Part shown: positions 58,535 through 64,000 of the stretch, piece after piece
Numbering within the stretch: the first letter of the stretch is position 1
Layout: the number at the start of each line of letters is the position of its first letter
NCBI GenBank assembly: GCA_037039685.1
Contig: JAWNGF010000009.1
Span: 186,001 to 250,000 of the forward strand
Reading direction: 5' to 3'
DNA: 64,000 nucleotides
From: Ceratobasidium sp. AG-K
Taxonomy: Eukaryota > Basidiomycota > Agaricomycetes > Cantharellales > Ceratobasidiaceae
Translations under genes and position numbers: made by a program
Notes under the pieces: model-generated
Told to the model about the DNA's origin: nothing
Seen by the model: the letters and a program-made list of their open reading frames with translations, nothing else
Databases searched by the model: none

Positions 58535-59645
58535 ATGCAACAAACAATCCCAACAACCCCCTTGTCGCCGTCGTTTGAACCTAATGAAGTAGTGGATGCC
58601 ATCGACTACTCCCATCCCATTTCTACGCTGCTGCGGACAAGCACTAAGCGAGCTCACGATGCGGTCCACCACTCGGATTTGGCTAACAAAATGCTAAAGG
58701 GAGAACTGCCAAAGAACGAATACGTGTACTTTTTAATGATCCTGTGGCGAGTTTACGAGTAAGTCTCTTCCCCCTTATTCATTCCGTAGCTTATGTGTCG
58801 CCACAGTACCCTCGAAGATGGCCTAGAAATGCATGGCAACATCCCGGTGCTGGCACCCACATACCGCCCTGCACTACTCAGTCGTGCCGGTCGGCTCTCC
58901 GCAGACATAGCATACTTGCTAAACACGACCGAAGACGGGTGGCGTGCGAGCCCACTCTATCTTTCGCTCGTTTCGGCCCCACCCAAGGGAATCCGCGACT
59001 ATGTGGCTCATCTTCAACAGCTGAAGGATTCGAGTGATCCAGTGGACCACGCGAGGCTGCTGGCACATGCATATGTGCGGTACATGGGTGACCTCAGTGG
59101 AGGACAGAGTATTCGCAACAAGATGGCCAAGGCGTATGATTTGCCTGATGAAGGGGCGGGTGCGAGCTTTTACGATTTCGGGTCGTTGCAGAGGAGTGCC
59201 GCGGCCGGCGAGAGGCGGGCGAGCCAGGCGGATCTATTGAGGATCAAGGAATGGTATCGCGAGGGCATGAACGAGGGCGTTGGTGATGACAAGGTGTTGA
59301 AAGGTGTGGCAAACGAATCCAGTCTCAAAACGGTCCTAACATATTCGAATAGATGCCCTGATTGAAGAAGCCAACCTCGCGTTCTCTTACAACTTTCGCC
59401 TCTTCCAGGATGTTTCGGCCATTATCAAAGACTCTGAGCTCTCAAATTCGACACCCGAATCCAAGGTGATATTTGAAGCAGAGGAACCGGAAAAGACCTA
59501 TCCTATCTCATCTGTTGTGGCTGTCGTCATGGCCTTTGCCATGGCACACTTTATTCTGGTTGTTGGCGGCTTTACCGGCGCCAGGGGAACCGAGAAACTA
59601 GAGGGCTTCATGCTCTGGCTGCGGAGCATTTCCGGGCAGTCTTAG
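58535..59645 (+). CDS. hmx1: Heme oxygenase with C-terminal membrane anchor
   Basis: Cleaves heme to biliverdin, iron and CO; the tail anchors it to the ER. ATG 58535 (MQQTIPTTPLSP). Helices: HPISTLLRTSTKRAHDAVHH (the proximal heme His lies here), KGELPKNEYVYFLMILWRVY, then after the first intron DTLEDGLEMHGNIPVLAPTY. The family signature HAYVRYMGDLSGGQ is at about 59065-59110, with RNKMAKAYDLPDEGAGASFY. An intron (about 59306-59353) joins KVLK to DALIEEANLAFSYNFRLFQD. The C-terminus has a single helix VVAVVMAFAMAHFILVVGGF and ends at 59645. Length is roughly 340 residues, as in other fungal heme oxygenases. Confidence 0.9.
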
Positions 59646-59838
59646 TTTCTCCTACCATTCATTAGCTTGGTTTACGCTTCTTTGTAATTTTCTTGCGCTC
59701 GAATTTTGAGTGACGTCTACCTCATAATTACAATAGGGTAACGATCTCGAACGCATTTGGAACCCGAGTCTTTGCCTGTCTGCGCATGGACAGAAGTCGT
59801 TAGCTTCGCAGCGCTATGTGGCAAAAAGATTGTCCTTT

Positions 59839-59919
59839 AGCCTAACGTGGGGGTCGAACCCACAACCTTGAGATGACTGTTTTAAGAGTCTCACGCTCTA
59901 CCGATTGAGCTAGCCAGGC
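59839..59919 (-). tRNA. tRNA-Lys(CUU) with 8-nt intron, second copy
   Basis: Mature sequence identical to the gene at 39131-39211, in opposite orientation. The intron is AAACAGTC (or one-base shift) at the canonical position, differing from the first copy at three of eight bases. The 3' flank GGCTAAAGGACAA followed by a T5 run is shared with the first copy, so the duplication included flanking DNA and the RNA polymerase III terminator. Confidence 0.93.
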
Positions 59920-59924
59920 GACAG

Positions 59925-61238
59925 CTATCCGTTGCTTGAAACGTTTATGAGTGGCAAGAGTAACTTACAACAATTCATCCCGCTTTTCTCACTCGGGAAA
60001 GGCCGCCCTCTTACAGAAATACTTTGGTCTTTTGCTCGATCCGTGAAGAAGCTAATGGTATAATTCAACGGCTCCGGTGAGGTGGCCTCAGGCCCGTAAG
60101 GAGCAAATTCAGTTGAAAACAGCCGTCCGTATTGCGGCAGTCGAGCAAGAGCGATTAGTCCTTGCAAAGAGCTGGCAGATTTTAGTTCAAGATACTTTCT
60201 AAAACTTAAATCCCAGGGGTGCTTGAATTCGTTGAGACACTTCTCGCAGGTCCAAAACACCTGTTGAGGAACACGAAGCGTGAGCCCATGTTGCTCTATC
60301 AATCGACTTTCCCGGATCACTGGTTGTTGCGCATGTGCAGTGAGTTGAACGTGGGTAGCATATAGCACTGCCTTTTGGCTACGGGTAACACCTGACGTCC
60401 ATGCAGTAGAAAGATGGCCTAGTGCCAGAATTGATGCGAGTGCATAGCTAAACCAGAGCTGGGTCATTGTTGGGAAGAGCAGGGTCTTTAAATAGTTGTA
60501 TGCATGTATCGAGGTTGGAAGATGGATGTCCTCGGGCGGTAGTTCTGCCTTCTGGGACTTTCCAGATACTAATAAAGTACTGAGCAAGGTTGATTGTCGA
60601 AGCCACAAGCCTTGAACGCCCACTCAAGTGAGCACAGGCATGAAGCCGTAGTAGAGTTACTTTATCCCAGCTGGTTTTCGCATGTTCATATATCGACTCG
60701 AGAACGAGCTCAAGTTGCGAAAGCGCCCATTCTTTGAGCGTGTCCATTCCGAACTGGTGCGAGACACCGGCGATATCCAGATAACACACTAGAAGGTCTC
60801 GACTGTGCTTGTGCTTGTGCTTTGCGTCTGTAAAGAGTGAGCAATAGTCTGGATCATAGATGCTGCGGGCCGACGTAGTTTATGTTATGGTAACGAAACG
60901 AAGGAGAGCTGTTGTACTGACCGACCAAGAAGTGCGAGTAAGTAGGTGCGGAATTGGATCGCAGTAATATCTGAGAGTATGATTGGATGCGTATCGCTAC
61001 CGTTTGTGGATATCTGTGGTATATCCCCGACACCCGAATGATCATATCGCCCGTCATTCCTGACCGTAGATGAGAGCGGTTTGACTGGAAGAATCAGGAA
61101 GGCATACACCTTGAAACTTGTCAGCTCAAAATTGGCACAGGCCGAGTCACATTACAAAACCTTGAAGATTACTCCCTCGACCTGGAAAACAATGTTGCCG
61201 TCTGGGTAGTAGGTTGGGTCTTGTTCATATGTGGACAT
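59925..61238 (-). CDS. BTB/POZ domain protein, apparent frameshift
   Basis: ATG 61238 (MSTYEQDPTYYPDGN) leads to the BTB start NIVFQVEGVIFK, then after an intron VYAFLILPVKPLSSTVRNDG, HPIILSDITAIQFRTYLLALL and, after a second intron, IYDPDYCSLFTDAKHK, VCYLDIAGVSHQFGMDTLKE, WALSQLELVLESIYEHAK. The fold and order match a BTB-containing family with many copies in Rhizoctonia-type fungi; partners are unknown. Around 60535-60565 the reading frame changes: FISIWKVPEG is in one frame and the downstream family-like part LPPEDIHLPTSIHAYNYLKT, LWFSYALASILALGHLSTAW in another, with no intron to explain it. The stop at 59925 is six bases upstream of the tRNA gene; a GTAAGT donor near 59965 may mean the true 3' end differs. 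Confidence 0.65.
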
Positions 61239-61591
61239 GCGAGCATTATTAGTCTCGGGTATGCTGTCGGTGGTATGACTATGCTAGCTATCCGGGGGTT
61301 CGTTGGGTTCATGATAAACTCCGGTGCCAGTGGCTGTCTGTACAAATTTGTATACTTTCGGTAGACAAGGGCAAGATGGCGGCAAGAAACTAGCCGCATG
61401 GAGAAAGATCGACACATCAGCAACCGCGTGTTACTATGACATGCTGACTTGAACGGTTTAGCTGTAGAGGCTTATATGCGCATACTATGAACAGTTATAA
61501 TTTGGGAGATAGGGGATGATATGCACACGAATTCAAACAACATTCATTTACAAGAAGCCTTTCCGGCGGTAGCGGTTCCGAGTCACAATAC
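61239..61591. other. Intergenic between BTB and Bbc1-like genes
   Basis: Both flanking genes run on the minus strand. A frame of 84 codons overlaps the BTB start in another phase and is a shadow. Nothing else seen. Confidence 0.4.
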
Positions 61592-64000
61592 TTAAACGTC
61601 TTCAGCAACGCGATAGACCTAGAAATGCTATAAGTATTGCGTTGAGTTCTCAGTACGGGCGACGAACCTGTATAGTTCCACTCTTCAAATCCTCCATACG
61701 GTAGCTCACCGATTCAATGGTCTGAAGATGTACATAAGCATATAGTCGGTTAGCCAAACAATTTTATACTCACTGGGTACGAGTTGGGCTGCAACGCAGG
61801 CTGCCACACCTTCAACTTGTGCTTCTTGACCTCAAATTCACCCACAATCCCAACCAACTCTCCGTTCACCTGCGTCGAATACCCCTGCAAACCCTTGTGT
61901 CCCTTGAGCTTGATATCCGTCATCACAATCACATCGCCAGGCATGATATCGCTCGAACGACGCTGCACGGTCGGGCCGTTTTGAGAAAACACGAGCCAGC
62001 CGTACGAGGCCTTGTATGCGTTGGGCACACCCGCCAATACGGCCGTTACGAATCCGGTGCTTGTGCCGTCCCCGACGATCGATTTTTTCCCTTTTTCGGC
62101 GAGGACGGTGGCGCTTTGGGTGACTTGGGTGCCAATCTTGCCCCAAAGCATCATTAGAGTGTCGGCATCGGGTTCCGGGCCCGGTGGAGGCGCAGTTGTC
62201 GGACGGATGGCGGATGGAGCGGCTTTAGGAGGGACTGGGAGTTCTCGGCGTGTGCGCGCTTCAGAGGCTTGTCCAGGAGGGTAGTTGGTCTCGTCCTCGC
62301 TCACGAGCGACTTGGTCATGTACTCGTCCACACCCGCATGCTCAAAGTCGGACTCTTCTTGAGGCGGTGGCGGTGGACGAGAGCTGGGCGGTGGTGGCGG
62401 ACGATTTGCCGGACGAGGGGGCGGTGGTCCGTCGTCTGCCTCAGACTCTTCACCCGGTGCCTCAACCATAGTGAATCCTTGAGGTTGGGCAGCACCCACA
62501 TCGACTGAACCCTGACGAGAGGCAGGGGCACGCGGAGGTGGTCGACTGGGTGGAGGCGCCATCCCTGAATAAGAGCCAGAGACTGGAGGCGGACGGGCCG
62601 CAGGACGAGGTGGAGGAGCAGGCTCGTCTTCTTCAGGCTCCATACCTACATGCTCGGGCTCGCTGACTTCGGCCTCGACGTGTACGCCTTCTTCTTCGAG
62701 ACTCTGTTGTCCTTCCGAGAGGGTTGTGAAGTCGTCGGCCTCGGACGCACCCCGTTCTAGTGGGGGCCGGGGCAGTAGTGGGTGGTGGAGGAGGAACTGC
62801 AGTTGGTGGCGGTGGAGGTGCTGCAGCGGGCGGTGGCGGAGGTGCCGCAGCCGGTCTTGGCGGACCTCCAACTCCAGGTGGAAGCATACCAAACCGCATA
62901 CCACCCATAGCAGCCATCTTGGCCGCAATCCGCTCCTTGCGCGCTCGCTCAGACTCTTCAGATCCATCATCAACTGTGGGCGGGGCCTCGGGAGCAGGTT
63001 CCTTCTCTTCAACCTCTTCCTGCACCTCCTCGGGCGGGTTCGTGGGCTGACGGCGAGGCGGGGGAGGTGCCACTCCCGGCAAACCAAATTTGATCCCACC
63101 GAGCTTGGCCATGCGCTGTGCAATCGTCCGACGACGCGCTTGCTCTTCGGTTTCCTCGTCTTGCGCGGGTTCGGGAATATCGATCGAGCCCGAGACACCA
63201 GGAATAACTGTATCTGACACAGGAAGTTCCTCGGGCCGATTGAGTCCTACGAGCTGAGCAGCGCGTTCGTGTTCGCCGAGTTCGCGTTGGGGGGTGAGGT
63301 AGTCTGAGTCGCGTTCCGGGATGGGGATACTCTGCCGGCGGGGCGGTTTCTCGATTTCCTCCGGGGCGTCTTCGGGCGGACGCGAGAGCGAACGAGTGGG
63401 GCGTGCGCTGGCTGGCATGGGCGGGGGCGACTTGGGCACAGGTGGGGCTGCCATGACTGGGCGAGGGGGTGGCGATGACGGCATGGGCGGCGGAGAGGTG
63501 GCAGGTACCGGTGGACGCACACGGGGCGGAGAAGTCGGTGGGACTGGTGGGCGCGACGTAGGTAGAGGCGGCGGGCTGCCTGGCATTGGTGGTGGAGAAT
63601 GAACTGGCGCTAGTGGCGGGGAATGGACCGGCGGCGGCGGGGGTGCCACAAACTGATCGGCAGAAGGCCTAGGTGCCGACGGAGGGGGTGGCGGGGGACT
63701 AAATACCGGAGGCGCTGGCGGAGACGCGATGCGAGGTGGAGGTGGAGGCGCGACAAACTCGGGTGCGGCCACGGGTGGGGGCGGGGGCGGCAAGTTTGGA
63801 CGCGGTGGGGGAATGGGGAACGCATCAATGTCGATGGTGGCGACTGTACCTGCCGGTGATGCGGGTTCTTCTGGCACCACGGGTGGGTGGGGTGGAAGCG
63901 TTCGACGGATCGAGGGGGATCGCTAGACGAAAGTTAGTTTCGCCCGGTCGCTATGTAAATACCCTACCTGAACGTCCGAATCGTGGTCCCCAACACTCCC
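61592..64000 (-). CDS. Bbc1/Aim3-like actin patch protein, C-terminal part
   Basis: The gene runs off the window, so the N-terminal region (an SH3 domain in Bbc1) is not seen. Visible from the N-terminal side: GDHDSDVQRSPSIRRTLPPH across an intron (about 63904-63964), then a long Pro-rich region with repeated PPPPP and SPPPMP units (about 63880-63400) that probably binds SH3 domains and actin regulators. Two copies of RIAAKMAAMGG/RTIAQRMAKLGG (about 63110 and 62915) resemble WH2-like or conserved Bbc1 motifs. Further Pro-rich and acidic parts follow. The C-terminal domain reads LMMLWGKIGTQVTQSATVLA, GTSTGFVTAVLAGVPNAYKA, SYGWLVFSQNGPTVQRRSSD, IMPGDVIVMTDIKLKGHKGL and VGIVGEFEVKKHKLKVWQPA, the cysteine-protease-like fold of Aim3/Bbc1. 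Stop at 61592. A one-base frame change is needed at the C-run 62762-62766. Confidence 0.8.

Noticed and set aside
1..64000. CRISPR arrays, bacterial-type operons or phage genes
   Set aside because: No regularly spaced repeats and all genes have spliceosomal introns; the sequence is fungal nuclear DNA.

Overview
The window looks like nuclear DNA of a filamentous basidiomycete, most likely an Agaricomycete of the Rhizoctonia/Ceratobasidium group. The group is seen in gene style: many introns of about 50-65 nt with GTRNGT donors, seven-transmembrane DUF6534 proteins, a fungal BTB family, SIN/MEN kinase, Vip1, SCA7/Sgf73 and Bbc1 orthologues. The species assignment is an inference from family content; no search was run.

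Layout. 0.9-2.8 kb: a DUF6534 membrane protein (copy A, minus). 3.2-15.4 kb: a housekeeping block with a Vip1-like RRM protein, the very large cohesin loader Scc2/Mis4 and, from an 80-bp divergent promoter, SAGA subunit Sgf73. 15.4-22.3 kb: a gene-poor stretch, then two more DUF6534 genes (copies B and C). 22.8-31 kb: a SLIP-GC-like nuclear GTPase and a decayed paralogue upstream of it. 31.5-39 kb: N-terminal amidase Nta1, a Cdc7/SepH septation kinase and a hotdog thioesterase. 39.1 kb: an intron-containing tRNA-Lys(CUU). 39.4-43.5 kb: a short-chain dehydrogenase, an unknown protein and a GPI-type surface protein. 44.1-50.2 kb: a Stealth-type xylosylphosphotransferase, ribosome assembly factor Mrt4 and deoxyhypusine hydroxylase. 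50.9-51.0 kb: a 38-codon ORF with every hallmark of a basidiomycete lipopeptide pheromone precursor, ending in Cys-Val-Ile-Ala. 51.8-59.6 kb: an unknown protein, a secreted subtilisin, a DPP5-type peptidase and a heme oxygenase. 59.8-64 kb: a second tRNA-Lys(CUU), a BTB protein and the C-terminal part of Bbc1.

Most genes are unrelated housekeeping functions and do not form a metabolic cluster. Points of note are the pheromone-like small gene, the three DUF6534 paralogues that keep the same tiny exons (12, 14 and 11 nt), the approximately 900-residue Q/S/P/Y-rich N-terminus on the cohesin loader, the GTPase gene-pseudogene pair with matching CACGTG pairs upstream, and three apparent one- or two-base frameshifts (short-chain dehydrogenase, BTB, Bbc1), which may be sequencing errors. 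All exon structures were derived by eye from splice signals and reading frames, so exon edges are approximate unless stated.
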